Notes under the pieces: model-generated
Database searches by the model: none
Told to the model about the DNA's origin: nothing
What the model saw: only the letters and a program-made list of their open reading frames with translations
Translations under genes and position numbers: made by a program
Assembly (NCBI GenBank): GCA_944472155.2
Contig: OX235274.1
Span: 37,322,052-37,386,051 of the forward strand
DNA: 64,000 bases
Source: Trichobilharzia szidati
Lineage: Eukaryota; Platyhelminthes; Trematoda; Strigeidida; Schistosomatidae
Reading direction: 5' to 3'
Shown here: positions 20,935 to 41,506 of the stretch, in pieces
How positions within the stretch are numbered: position 1 is the stretch's first letter
Layout of the letters: each line of letters starts with the position of its first letter

Positions 20935-21580
20935 GCCCACCTAAACTATTTTGGTGTAGCTATTTGGATGTTATCCACTATTGTTTGCAGTCGATTATAG
21001 AAATCTTCCTTTTACTCTTGTTCCGAGTTGTTTGTAGGTGTACAGCATTGGGTCATTGTAACCCCTCTTCCTTTTGAGTTGAATCTTGCTGCCAAGATAC
21101 TGGATGAAACTTGTCCCCACTGCATAAGAGCTTTGGCTGCTATCAATGCTATCATGATTACCACTCTCTCAGTGTGCTCATAGTTTTCGTCTGGGTGGCC
21201 GGAGTAGATTACTCACTCTCCAGTTGACAATCCATATTGTCAACATCCATTCCACCTTCTCTCGCAGATTCCTAGCACTCCTATACCATGTTTTCTCATT
21301 TCTTTGGCAACGTTGGCAGCCTTTCCAGCTTTGTTCATTGTTCGAAAATTCTACACCCCAATGCTTATTTCTTTCATAGAAATAATGCACATAGGCTGGC
21401 GCACTGGCTACGCGAAGGCTTTCACCAGCGCACGTCATTCCATTTCCCCTATACCGGCGGTCAATAATCTTGTTTTTTACTTTTATTGTGCCTTGAAGTT
21501 CCCTTGGCTAGCGGGTTGATTTTCCTGGGTAGGGTTAATAGCCCCAATTTGTGGTTTTTATTTGACCGACAGATAGTTGC
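20935..21580 (-). mobile_element. RTE-B 5' part of the copy split by LTR-2
   Basis: Minus-strand endonuclease N-terminus and 5' UTR ('ctagccaagggaacttcaa'), parallel to 43560-44030 and 300-860. It belongs with 15058-17621. Confidence 0.75.
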
Positions 21581-22338
21581 TTGATCCAGGCATAAAAACC
21601 AAGTGGGAATTGGAGGATATACGATTTTATTTACATGTAATCTATCTTGCGTAACCATCGTAAATTTTCGTTTCCAAAGATTCATTGAGATCACTCCTCT
21701 GAGTCACCATGATATTGAGTTTGGTGAATGTGATGTACCTCGGGGGAAACCGTATCGTCACGTGCCACAAGATTTGACATGTTAAAGTTTTCTCGAAATA
21801 CAATTAGTTTCCCTCTTCAGCATCTTAGGAGTGGAGAAAATGTTGAACGGCTGATATATGCAGCTGAATAACACATCAGACAGTAAATTACCGGGCAAAT
21901 CTTGTTTAACGTGCCAGAGTTCAGATGTGCACAGTTAAACAGTTTTACCCATTGGCAAGTCCCATATTTAAACGGTAGACTTCAATACATTGCCATTACC
22001 ATGACCAATATCAACATGCACTGATATGAATGCACCTAAGAACAGTTTTCCCCAGAGAAGAACTAAGACATTGGAATCTATTTTGAATAGTTGCAGTCCT
22101 TGTTATGTGCTTTGGTTTGTCCGACTAATTGAACTAATATCCTTTTAAAATAGGATAGATATAAAACCAGAGAAACATTGAATTTTATGTGCTTCAGAAA
22201 CTCTGTGCCTGCAATGAGAACAAAGACATCCTTTGTTTATATTGTTTTGTTTGTACTAGTCAGTTGGTTGCACTGATTACTTTGCCGGCTAACTGAGTTT
22301 TGATTCTTTGGAGTCGTGATTTGTGCAACAGTTAGAAG
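21581..22338. other. upstream region of RRM1
   Basis: No repeat or coding exon recognised. An AG at 22329-22330 ('tgcaacag') lies eight bases before the RRM1 ATG and could act as a splice or trans-splice acceptor; this is inference only. Confidence 0.35.
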
Positions 22339-25300
22339 ATGCCGGGTGATCATAAGTTGCTGAGAGAATTCAGCGGGATCGACAAGATTTACGTTGTTAA
22401 GCGAGGTAAAAAATCGAGCTGTAAGACAATATTTTCTAGATGGTCGACATGAAAGTATTCACTGCGAGAAGATCGTGAAACGAATCCGTGCATTGTGTTA
22501 TGGCCTGAATGAGTCATATCTTGATGTGGTGAGTGTATTAATAAATTGGTGTATTGAAATTTAAATGCCTGTCTTCATATGAGTTATCATATGTCGGTAA
22601 AACCAAGTGCACGTAAACTTGCGTGGGGTCATGATATACATAGGTGGAAAAGCGTGCCCACAATTGGGATAAGTAGTGGAAACTCAATGGGCTAATTTAA
22701 TAATATCACTTAATAACTGTCTTTTATTTATATATATATTCCCTTTGGGAAAACGTGCTCTAAGTGCACTTTTATTACTATGTGGTCACTTCGTGGATAT
22801 TAACGATTTCTCCATATTTTCACCTCTAGGAGGCCGTAACACAACGCGTGGTTTCTGGTTTGTATCCGGGTGTGACGACTGTGGAACTGGATAATCTGGC
22901 CGCAGAAACCTGCGCAAGCATGATAACCAAACACCATGAGTACGCTATATTAGCTGCTCGTCTAGCCGTATCGAATCTCCATAAGGAGACGAAGTCTCGC
23001 TTCTCTGATGTTGTGGAGGACCTCTATAACTATGCAAACCCCCGAACAAAAAAGCATTCACCTTTGGTATCAGAAGCTTTGCGTAATCTGGTGAGAGCCA
23101 ATGCTGACAGATTTGATAATGCCATTGATTACGAACGAGATTACACATATAACTACTTCGGATTTAAAGTAAGTAATAAAACTTGGTACTCATGTGTTTA
23201 TTTTTTCGCAAAACTTGTAAAGTACTGGTTACCTTTCCTCTCATAACTGTGTTTCCTAGACGTTCGCTAACTACGGAAACGGTGAATAAGGAAGGCAGTG
23301 TACCATGTATTTTTTGAAAATTGTGAGGATTTGGCTTTGATAATGGTTTGGACATTCGCATCGTACGTTTGCGAATGGTGTGTTTACTGCCTAACTGAAA
23401 TCCAATAAGACATAAGTCTATTCTATAGACTCCTGTATCGTTTCTTAGATTACGGTTAACTTTTTGTGAAATATTAAAACCATGCATGTATAGAATTTTA
23501 ACTCTTGGAAATATTTTACAGACCTTGGAGAGATCATATCTTCTGAAAGTCAATGGGAAAGTTTATGAGCGTCCGCAACACATGCTTATGCGTGTTTCTG
23601 TTGGAATACATATGTCAGACATCGATGGTGCTATTGAGGTAAGTTGTCATTAGTTAATATTTCTTACCGTTTAGACATACAATCTAATGTCAGAAAAGTG
23701 GTTTACGCATGCTTCTCCGACACTTTTTAATGCTGGAACACCAAAACCACAACTTTCAAGTTGCTTCCTGATTACAATGAAGGATGATAGTATCGAGGGC
23801 ATTTATGATACATTAAAAGAATGTGCTATTATATCCAAAAATGCTGGTGGGATAGGTCTGAACGTGCATAACATTCGCAGTCTTGGTACTTATATAGCTG
23901 GAACTAATGGAGAATCTAATGGTCTTAGTAAGTTAATTTCTGATACCCTTCTAATAATTTTATCTTGGCTATTTTGTTATCATCCCAAAGTTTTTTTAAT
24001 CCAAATTTTCTTTCTTCACTTTTAACAGTCCCAATGCTGCGCGTGTTTAACAATACTGCACGTTATGTTGATCAAGGAGGCAACAAACGTCCAGGCGCAT
24101 TTGCTATGTATTTGGAACCTTGGCATCCCGATGTATTTCAGTTCGTAGAATTGCGCAAAAATACAGGCGCTGAAGAGGTTCGAGCTCGAGATTTGTTCTT
24201 CGCTCTATGGATACCTGACATTTTCATGCGTCGTGTTGAATCTAACGACAAATGGACGTTGATGGATCCTCATGAATGTCCAGGTTTGCCGGAACTATGG
24301 GGGGAAGAGTTCGAAGCTCTTTATGAACAGTATGAACGAGAAGGTCGTGGCAGACAAACAGTCAAGGCACAAGAGCTCTGGTAAGAAATACCTAACACTA
24401 AAATTGTAGTAGATATCTTAAAATATTTGAGGCTCCATTTAGGAAAATTACTGTTCAGCTACCGTACTAAATTCAATCTAGTTATGAGCCCAATTCGTTT
24501 AGAAACTTTCACCATTTGTGATGTCTTTGGTGGTATCGATGTACTTATATTTATGTGTTAAGTTTTTATGTATGAGATGCACAATAAGAGTTTGGTGATT
24601 GTAGACTCGTTTTGCCAGTCTTGAAAGCTTGATGCGCTCTCTATATTGAGAAACCTTACCTAGTACTACTACCTATCCTTTTTAAATAGATGCACATTAG
24701 TGCAAATACTGTTATTGTAGTCCTTCCAGTATTTAGGTTGTGGATTTTATCGTTAGTGTATTATTGCAGTGCTTTGTTAATCGATAACTGAGGTCACACT
24801 TATTATTTTCTTTTTAGGTATGCTATTATTGAAAGTCAGATTGAAACAGGCAACCCATTCATGCTGTATAAAGATGCATGCAATAGAAAATCTAACCATC
24901 AGCATTTGGGAACAATTCGCTGCAGCAACCTGTGTACAGAAATCGTTGAATATTCATCACCTGAAGAAACAGCTGTCTGCAACTTAGCCTCTATTTCTCT
25001 GGGAAAATTTGTTGATCGTCAAAATCGTACTTTTGATTTCACTAAACTTCAAGAAGTCACAAAAGTTATCACACGAAATTTAAATAAAGTCATTGATGTT
25101 AATTTCTATCCTGTTGAAGAGGTATGTAAGTCTAAGGAAATGCATTTTATATCTCTACCTATTGACCTAATAGTAGTTCTATTTCCATGAGATTAGGTGA
25201 CTAAATGTCTCATATTTTCGTTTGTAGGCTCGCAGGTCAAATATGCGTCATCGGCCGATCGGAATTGGGGTACAGGGCTTGGCAGATACATTTTGTCTTT

Positions 25301-27179
25301 TGAGGTATCCCTTTGATAGCCCTGAAGCATCAGACCTTAACAAACGAATCTTTGAAACAATATACTTCGCAGCTCTTGATGCTTCATGCGAGTTGGCAGC
25401 TGAACAAGGAACATACGAATCCTATGAAGGTTCTCCAGTCAGCAAGGGCATACTGCAGCCTGATATGTGGGGTGTAGACACTGAAAAATTATCTCTAATA
25501 TCTGGATTAGATTGGAGTGGATTACGAGCACGAATTAAAAAGTAAGTTTATGAGTTTTCACCTTTTGGTTTCTAATTTAGCCGACAACTGTGGTCGTGAA
25601 TTGGAATTGTGTGCTACATCAAAAGAAATTTAATGTGTTATGAAAGTAAATGACATCGTTTTTATATGTCAACACAAGCGGCACGACAGGCAACATGTAA
25701 AGGACGGGTTATTACTGGTATAAGTAATAACACGGTTACTATTTTCCATATCTCATAAGTAAAGGGAAAAAGGACGGCCTCCACCAGTATCAGTTCTAAT
25801 TCCCACATTACATCCAAACTTGTACTGGCATAGCTTTTCGCACTGTAATCGAGATGCTGCTATTCATCGAACTCTAACATAGTGATCAAATCTTCTGTAA
25901 AGGTCCGTAAATCAGTACCTCGAAACTACTTCTTAGAAGTATTTGGAGTTCAAATGTAACCAGTGCTTTGCGCACGGCTAGTAACACTAATGCTGTACCA
26001 CCTGTTCATCTGGGTTACTTCAGCTGCATTTTAAAATGAGGTAAGCGGTTACTAGGGTCAACGCTTACAGTTATGCCCCCCCTATGCAAAGAGCTCATCC
26101 TGTCTCTAAGTCTTTTAGATCACTGCTCCGTTATTTTCTCAAAAAAGTGAGTTTGTGTGTTTCACTAGAAGCTTGTCATTTCTGTAGTAGATGAATTAGT
26201 TTATCAACCAGTGTTCAGTGGTTTCGTATATATATGACATTGCATAACTTAATTTACCCTTGTATACCATTTCAGAATTGAATTCCTACTAGCCTACTTT
26301 TGTCATTCTATACCACTTTAGACAACTGAAATTGACATAACATAATAGCTTAAATATAAATTTAATTAACTTTTTACCACAGATATGGATTGCGCAATAG
26401 TCTTCTCCTTGCACCTATGCCGACTGCGTCAACATCTCAAATTCTTGGAAACAATGAGTCAACTGAACCATTCACAAGCAACGTCTTTTCTCGTCGTGTT
26501 TTAAGTGGTGAATTCCAGATTGTGAATCCATATCTTCTTGAGGATCTTACAAAGTTAGATTTGTGGTCCGATAGTCTTAAATCAGCTATATTGCTGAATC
26601 AAGGTTCAATTCAACATATCGATGGAATCCCTGAAGAGTTGAAGCCTTTGTATAAGACTGTTTGGGAAATCTCTCAGAAGAAAATCATTGATATGGCAGC
26701 TGACCGTGCACCTTTCATCGATCAAAGTCAATCTCTTAACTTGCATCTTGCTCAACCTAATTATGGGAAAATAACTAGCATGCATTTTTATGCTTGGCGA
26801 AAGGTATGTTGTTAATGTTTAGGATTCATCGCTTATTTATTTTGTATTGCTTGCTGCTATAAATAGGCTTTCTTCTATCTACCTTTTTCGGAAAACATTT
26901 TAATCTTTTATTCTAATATCTTTCCAGGGTTTAAAGACGGGTATGTATTATTTGCGAACACGACCGGCTGCTGATCCCATTAAGTTCAGTGTGGATAAAA
27001 CAAAACTCAAGGTGCTAACTGATTCTACCACAAAAACGAATGTGAATAGTGATTCTATTGATCAAAATATTGAAGCTATGGAAGAACTTCGAATAATGGA
27101 AGAAATACAGAAACGCAATACTGATGCGATTGCTTGCAGTCTTAGTAATCCTGAAGGATGCCTAAGCTGTCAAGGATAA
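22339..27179 (+). CDS. RRM1: ribonucleoside-diphosphate reductase large subunit, 10 exons
   Basis: Class I ribonucleotide reductase R1 (alpha) subunit. With the R2 subunit it reduces ribonucleoside diphosphates to deoxy forms in the cytosol. Exons: 22339-22405, 22440-22528, 22830-23168, 23522-23638, 23675-23927, 24029-24380, 24818-25121, 25228-25541, 26383-26803, 26928-27179; all introns are GT-AG and phases agree, giving 835 residues (human has 792; the N-terminus is about 16 longer). The ATP-cone activity site is N-terminal ([14 protein letters not shown]). Redox cysteines are Cys234 (QLSSCFL) and Cys460 (AVCNLAS); the radical site is Asn443/Cys445/Glu447 (SNLCTE); the radical-path tyrosines are 759-760 ([10 protein letters not shown]). 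The C-terminal CLSCQG supplies the swinging cysteine pair. All key residues are present, so it should be functional. Introns 1 and 4 are only 34 and 36 bp. Confidence 0.97.
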
Positions 27180-28505
27180 TTAATATTAACTGAGCATTTC
27201 CTTATTTTTGTCTATGAACCTTAATGCGTGTAATTATTTAATAAGATGTCTTTATATGGAAAATAACATTTCAATTGTGATAACATTTTACGCGTCTTTT
27301 ATTCTGTCTATTTGTCTTTCCGCTGACATCGAGATAGCACAAATGTTTATTTGACCGTTTGTAGGAAAGTGTTAATGCTGTTTGTTGTCAGGGCGAACTG
27401 ATTTGCAGCTTAAGAACCGTAAATTAGTTAGCATCCATCGTCAAAAGCTTTAAAGGAAGTAGTACCCACATAAGTGTGTGCAGTTCGGCTACTGAATACA
27501 CACTTGCTTGTAATAGGTAGTCAAAGAACGAGACGACTTCATCACAAATGAAGAGTGTCCTAAATTATAGAAACCACACGGACCTGTTGAAACATACGTT
27601 GGACTTACACTACTTGTGAATGCTCCTTTCTATTACATTTTGTTACGACTGAAGTGTTAGAGTGGGGATTTCCGCTTATGTGCATTGGTTCAAACTATAA
27701 CATACATATGTGAGACAGAAAACTGAAGACTAGTGGAACCTTCCAGGAGTAAACTAATCGCCTGAAGCAAGAACTACACAAACACGGGTGAAGGTAGCTG
27801 TCTCTTGTGTGAAAATGTATAGCATGCATGTATCAGACAGTGTTGGTCATATCTTTCTCATGCAAGTTTCTTCTGTAGATTTTAACGACTGAGGTCTTCC
27901 TAGCGAACTTTTCACCACTAAACCTTGCCTAACGGTAATATCCCAGACGTAATATAAACTAGCACGTTTGGATAATAGCAGCCTGTGATGTTAGAGAAAT
28001 ATATCTTGCAAATTTCTTCAAAAAACTTCAGCAACTCAATCGTTCTAAGCCAGCAATTTATCGTTATCCTGCATCTTACTTAGTGAGCAAGTCGGCAGTT
28101 GCCGTTCCTACGTATCATGTAACTAGACCGCTTTGTATGGAATAGCGGGCCACGTAGCTCCCCTGATGATGTCGACGAAAGTTCCTGAATCCTAGCGTAG
28201 GGTTCTCACTCCTAACCACAGAACCTCTAGGGGAAAGACTGAGTTTACGTGTAACTTAGTCCTACTGTCGGTGGTTAATAGACGGACTGGCGTACTTGTT
28301 CAAGCACGTAAATTCCGCAAACGTTTAAGTGTCGATGGGATCCTACTTTTACGCCGTACCACATCTAAACGAGCTCACAACTTCTTCAGGGTGTAGTGAA
28401 TCACAATATTTTAGGGAGTGTGAAAATTATGTGAAGACTGATCCAATTATTGTTACTAGTTCGAGCTAGCGTACAAACAAAATAGACGGTATTATTTGAT
28501 TAGAC
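27180..28505. other. intergenic, no gene recognised
   Basis: 3' flank of RRM1. No canonical AATAAA was found close behind the stop codon. No long reading frame, and no repeat that I could match elsewhere in the window. Confidence 0.4.
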
Positions 28506-28690
28506 ACTAGTAACTAGTGTTATGCATCTAGTCCCTTAATTTGGTGCAGACTGAATTCTATCAGTCAGGTTTGCAATGTGAGTTCCTTTAAGGTGGCGAA
28601 TACGCCTTGCTGACGAGTGCCAACTAGCACGAAACCTAGGTCCAAGGCTTCCTACCGATTGCCTCCAACTATCTAATATCATCAAGATAG
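28505..28690 (+). mobile_element. SINE-2 fragment
   Basis: Shares 'actagtaactagtgttatg', 'ggtgcagactgaattc' and the ending 'gattgcctccaactatctaatatc' with SINE-2 copies; the tRNA module is absent. Confidence 0.65.
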
Positions 28691-29428
28691 TATTATTATT
28701 TCACGGAGCGTGGACCTTTTGTAATGATGAGAATTAGGGAAGGAATTACTTGTCATCTGTTCGATACCCAACTTTTCTATGTTCGCTTTGTTCCTATCTC
28801 AACATCGCAAACTGTAACCACCTCGGTCTATAGTGCGTTTCTAACTGAGTAGCCAATGAGGTGATGCTTTTGTATGTAAACGTACGCAGAGAAGTCATCG
28901 TAAAGAGATTTATGCGCCCTTCATTCATTTCGCCTTCGGAAATATTATTTCATGTTGTACTTTTCTACAGTACCCTGACTCTACTTCGAACTACCAATGT
29001 ACTGAGGTTTCCTTTTCTTCAACTTCTAAGAACAAGATAACCAATGATACTGTCCATAATGTACTAAAAAACAGCAGAAACCGAAAGAAAAAATACAATA
29101 CATTATGCTTCAATAGAGCATATGAGAAGGAACACTTGGTTTACACACACACACAGCTACGTTGTGTACACAACTTGTTTATCGCATAACAATCGGCCTA
29201 CTCAACCGTTAATCACAAGAAGTATCGTCGTCTTCATCAAAATAAAGCATTTTTATAGGCGCATTTGACATAATAAGTGGAGAATATTACGTCCAACTTT
29301 CTATTGACAGTAGATGGTTAAAGAATGAATGGAAAAAGGGATTATAGTGACATCGTTTTTACAAAGGCAAAAAAAGGGGTACTATATATGTTTGGTCTTG
29401 CATTAGAAAATAAATGGATTGAAAGCAC
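28691..29428. other. intergenic, 3' flank of PSMC5
   Basis: A short (CA)n run at about 29143-29155. No gene and no obvious polyadenylation signal for PSMC5 on the minus strand. Confidence 0.4.
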
Positions 29429-36448
<7,020 letters not shown>

Positions 36449-38400
36449 TGTGTACGGTAATAAATCAGGTGACCCGCTACCGTGTTTGGTTACGATTACA
36501 AGTACATTTTGACCAAAGATATTTATATAAGTTATATGAACAGTAAATCAAAATTTTATCGAAACTTTTCGCACTTGATTATATTTCTGGACTGATAAGT
36601 CTGAGATTGTTTAAATTTGTAATTTGGCTCCAAATTTGAAATAATCAATACTGCTCTATTCGGAACTAATATTTTAGCTGTATGACTGTGATATATTTGT
36701 ATTTCCTCCTTCCATATTTTGGATGCTGATCATTCAGATATCACAAACCACTTATCTGTCTCTGTAAAGGTACTCGACATGCATAAATCAATCCTAAATC
36801 TGCGTAATAGGTCTGACTGCAAGTATCACGTTCGGAAGCGTGGCTGGCAAGCTAGGGAAGTTGAAGGCAGAACAAACTCTCCTGTTGATCTTAGTGCAGT
36901 TCCGCACGTCAGCTCCTCATCATTGCATTCGCTGACAACTAATAACCCGTTCGTATTGCCAAGTAGAGCTAATGGTAGCAACTCAGCGCACTATGAAATG
37001 TTTGCAACTGATAATCCAGCCTCCAAATGTCGACTTAACCGTTTTTACCTTACCATTCGCTTTAGGATCGTAGACTGTTGTTAAAAAGCCCATAAAGCCT
37101 AGGAGTTTTTTCAGGGGAGAAATAGAGAGCGTTCGATTTTTCACATGAGGTTGGTTAGCTTGGAAATTGTACCTCCAGAGTTGGAAATTTTTCACTCTGT
37201 AGGAGTGCACACGGCCATTTCATTTGATAGGTTCTTCATAAGAGCGGTTGTTAAAGATGTGCGTCTTTCCGTGAGATTCTGTAGCGAGGATGACCGAACG
37301 AATATGGATATGGCAGAAACGAACACCAGTAGCAAGGGAAATGCCGGATGTCGTCTTCGTAGTCTTATTATCCAGCCAATTCGCAACATACGGAAACATG
37401 AGCATATTCCTTCATTTGAACTTGGCCAAGAAAACTAATTTTTGATTGGTTTGATGGCAGTTAAAACTTCGCGATGACGTAGTTTGTGTGACTCATTGAG
37501 GAAATTAGGTTGGTACAGTTGGGAAAATTACAGGTGGATGGTATGTCTCCATGAACTCAAAGATTCAGCTTTTGGTTTCAGAGTTGTTGGTAAGTCCTTA
37601 TTCAGTGATGCATTTTCTTTTTGAAGCCCAGCCAGTTCAACAAAATCAATTTCATTAATATCGGTGAAGGAAGGGGTGCTTTTGATCGTGCTTCACATGG
37701 ACATCTGAGTTGCTAAATGTGGTCTGTTACAATTTTGCAGGTGTTAACTAATAGGTAGCAGTAAGGATGCTTAAACTATGAGACAACCGCTGACAGTCTG
37801 GCTTTGCAGTTCCGATAGGAAATGTGGGCAGTAAACAAAGATGATTAGTGAAGATAATACATATCTTCGTGAAAAGCTGGGTGAGCACCTTTAAACTGTT
37901 CCTCGAGGAAGTACTACATATATTCGGCATATTCAGGTTGGAGAGATTCATAGTAACGTCTCGTGAACTAATGCCATAGACTTCAAGTGCACGAGATGAA
38001 AATGTCCAGACATAGCTCCGAAGGACAGAGCAAACGAACCAACATTCTTAGGGAAATCTTTGCTACGGTGAGGCTGATATAAGGCTTCTGTAACACGGTA
38101 ATATATGGCCACTCAAATGTCGTATGTGGTTAAGGAACTCAGAATGATGGAACAGGCAACCAAGTAGGATCTGTAACTTCTTTTTGGTTTGCAAAGCTCC
38201 TCTTATCTGTTGAATGGTGAATGTCGGTCCGTTTGTTTTACTAGGCATTTCCCTGTTTCAGTTACCCCTGCAATGCTCCCGGAAATAAAGGTTCACAAAC
38301 GCCATCATGACTGCAGCCTTCTTCGACATTGCAGGTCGTCAATCGGTAGTCTGAGTAATCGTTTTGATGGAAAATTCGGTTTATAAACCATCACAAGACA
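36449..38400. other. region upstream of PSMC5, unresolved
   Basis: Presumed promoter side of PSMC5. Short frames exist on both strands at 36719-37438; a minus-strand stretch (GFMGFLTTVYDPK) faintly recalls a retroelement RT, but I cannot support a family. No host exon recognised. Confidence 0.35.
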
Positions 38401-38559
38401 ATTTTTGATATAAACTCGATGGCAGCATTAATTGTCAACGATGTTCATAATAATATACCAATCTCTATGACTCTGAAACTAGCTAGAAACAAAACTAACT
38501 GATCCCGAACTTATTCGCAGGACATGCCACCCAATCAGAAAATTTTTGTAAGGGTTCAA

Positions 38560-39870
38560 TCATGTTTCACCTTACTGTCTTCGAATTACGGGCGAAATAT
38601 AGAGGCCAGCAGATGGGGTAGCAATGGGACCACCAGTATCTCTAATCGTAGCAGATATCTTTACGGTTAATTGGAAACACATGGTTCCTAATGAATTTAA
38701 TCTTATTCAGAGTGTGGTGGAGATGAATAAATAAATTTATTCTCAAAGTCCAGTACATGACGGATGCCAGTTTACAGGCATCATCAAATTGTTACAGAAA
38801 TATCACCATATAATTCAATCACAATTTACAGGTGGTAGCAAGATATGCTTTACATGTTCGCTGGAGATTATACACACACTTGATAAATGTTAATCTCAGA
38901 TGTGGACGATACTTTCACAGTGTTAAAAACTGTGAATGCCTCTGGCCTTTACATACAAATAAAATCATCGGTGTTTTGAATGAACACCAGGCAGTAACCC
39001 ATAACATGTATCTAGTTCTTCGTTTCGTGCAGACTGAATCTTCAGTCAAGTTTATGATGTGGCCACTATGCTTGGTGACTCACCATCATGGTGCACCAAA
39101 CAGCAGATTAGACGTTTGGCGTTAGTTACTACATAGAGTTCAACCAAAGCATCGATTAAAGTCTGACAGAAAGTCAGTCATGAGCCCGGATGACTCAGTG
39201 ATAGCATCTCTGGTTGCTGAACTGGGAAGTTCGGGTTAGAATCCCAGAAATGATATAAATTCCTCCAAGACTTCAGGTGAGCCTTGTTGATGAGCACCAT
39301 CAAGCACGAAAACTTGGTCCAAGGCATTCTTTCGATCGTCTCCAGCCGTCTAACGACAAACTCATCTGTGGAGGGAATTTAATTTACATTTGAACCAGAA
39401 AAATTAACTAGGTCAAACTGTAAAGTTAGCGAGCAGGAAAAGTAGCACCACCTATCAGAAATTATAAAAAGTTGGGGCACTCAGACTGAGCGAAACTTCT
39501 GAGTGGTGCATCAGAAACATCAAGTAATGAAATAGAATGGACAGAAGAGGAGTTAGTACTAAACATTCATCCCATGCAGGGGCATCATAAAAACTCACAA
39601 TAAGGGAAGAAAGTAGATGTGAAACCACTAATTATGGCATTAATAAGAAAGAAGGCACCTGATATTTCACCATCCGAAACCCTACGTGGGATCCCTCATA
39701 AGGCAGAGGTTTGGGTGATATTTAAGCCAACAAACCCACTCAGTGGCAAGCTTTGTGGACTAATGCATCCAAGTGACGTGACTACACAAAGTAATTTGAC
39801 CTACAAAATACCTTGCGATGATTGTGAGTTCAACGTAACTGACAAACGTAATAGGTGGGGACCAGTCGAA
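38560..39870 (+). mobile_element. decayed Penelope-like element
   Basis: About 38615-38725 encodes PPVSLIVADIF, the RT 'SPLSPxxAxIF' block in degenerate form. About 39740-39860 encodes LTYKIPCDDCEFN, the start of the PLE GIY-YIG endonuclease. The element is interrupted by SINE-2 (39005-39365) and SINE-1 (39870). Confidence 0.6.
39005..39365 (+). mobile_element. SINE-2 copy
   Basis: Has 'gtgcagactgaatcttcagtca', the tRNA-like module at about 39184-39250 ('gactcagtgatagc', 'gggttagaatcc') and the tail 'gtctccagccgtctaacg'. Diverged. Confidence 0.65.
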
Positions 39871-39965
39871 TTATCTGAAAACAAGCGCGTCGGCCGGGGA
39901 CCGAACCCCGAACCATACGCGTCGTTTGTGGGCATTCCACCGCTGTACCATCGACGCACAGTCTT
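39870..39965 (-). mobile_element. SINE-1 tRNA-like head only
   Basis: The minus strand reads 'gtgcgtcgatggtacagcgg' then a B-box 'ggttcggtcccc'. The 3' body is missing, which is unusual because LINE-dependent copies normally lose their 5' side. Confidence 0.6.
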
Positions 39966-40019
39966 CTTATAGGTGATGGGATATTCTTTTCATAATTTCA
40001 GCCTATCGTCGACTGCATT

Positions 40020-41350
40020 TTTGACGATGAGTTCTACCAAGAGCTGTATAGTATGCTGCTCAAAGAAAAACTATTAGATGTTATCATTTTGGCAGGTGGC
40101 TTCGATACCCAATCACCAGAGATGTGCGCGTCAGAAAAGTATGCATGTGGCTTGTGCGGAGTGCCATATCGGTGAACCGAGAACGGTAATCACCCCTTAT
40201 AATTCTGTCCAGATAATAACACGATCCATCATCGAATCAACCATAAACTCAGACAGACTACATAGCTATAAGCCATCCGCGGAGAAAGTCGGTAGAAAAT
40301 TTTCACCAGTTCTAGAACGGCCGAGCAAACCTGGATCATCTTGTGGTCTGTGAACGTATATGTCAGCAACTGGATGGATGAATACTTTGGGTAAGTGAGA
40401 CATTCTCCAAGAAGAATGGTGTCTCATTTCTGTTTCAGGGTAGATAACTGGAATGTTGTGGGGGGCAGAAGTCTGACTGGCCCACAGATACGCCAAATTT
40501 ACCCAGCACTTAACGTTTATCCGAGTGTGATGTAGATATCGATCCTCCAACTCTAACCACATCTTACAAAAGGCATCTCTAATCCGGAACGAGGAGAAGC
40601 AGAGATACTTGATGGAATAGCCGCGGAAGCATTTAAAGAGAGTGGTGATGAATCATTCTCTGGGTAAACAACGATAAATAGACGGCTCAATGCAGTCTCA
40701 CTGAAGAGTCGGAAATCACCGTTTATTCCACTTTATACGGAGGAAAAGTCTTCCGGTGATAGTCATCAAGTCATTAGCATGATTTACATAGCATTTGAAG
40801 TTCTAGTCTTGGTAATAGCGCGTAAACTACTAAGTTGTGTCAGGGAGGAACAAACTGCTGAAAGCTGTGTTGGCTTTGTGCCAGAGTGAGGATGTGTTGA
40901 CCTTACCTTAACCCTCCAACAAATTCTAGGACGTAGGCATACTTGGCGGCAACAAGTGGTTGCAATGTTTCGTTACGTTCAGGCGACATTTAACTCTCTT
41001 TACCTAGTGATGCGTGGCAACTTCTGGCCGTGAATTGCCGAAAATGTTTGTCACAATTATCAAGGCACTCTACTCCAGCCCTCGCAGCCGTGTGGAGATG
41101 TTTGTCTTGAGAAGTAGTGACAGCTATTGGAATCCGTCAGGGTTAATCGTTGTCTCCGTTTTTGTCTTGTTTCACTGTAGATGAACTGACGAAAGTGGCC
41201 CTAATCGACAACAGCTACTTGGAGGTTAACTTGTTACTGGGGAAAGGTTTCATCGACTTAGAGAATGTAGGTGGTACTGTTCTCCTAGGTGAAGAGACTG
41301 ACAAAATACAGTCTTCCGAACGTCTTCAGCAGAAATCCTAGTAACTCGAA
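40020..41350 (+). mobile_element. RTE-A decayed copy
   Basis: Follows 45320-47200 of the full RTE-A with frameshifts: 'gatgagttctaccaagagctgt' at 40026, RT motifs around 40910-41250 ('ggcgacatttaactctcttt', 'cgacttagagaatgtagg' in place of LEYADD). Both ends are truncated. Confidence 0.75.
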
Positions 41351-41506
41351 CAAACAATTTGCCTCTACTAAATGAAAAATCCTCCAGGTGTCTGAATCAT
41401 CAAGCGGATCATATGTTAAGTTAACCAAGTGCTACTACGGCCCCATTTCTGAAGATAATGGAAATTTGCTCTTACGTAATCTCGAACTTCCATTCAAGTT
41501 TTTTGA

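Noticed and set aside
28157..28200. Hammerhead ribozyme ('ctgatga...cgaaag')
   Set aside because: Both core strings occur close together, but stems I and II do not pair.
36983..37210. BEL/Pao reverse transcriptase on the minus strand
   Set aside because: Only a short 'TVYDP'-like string is suggestive; no other RT motif could be found in order.
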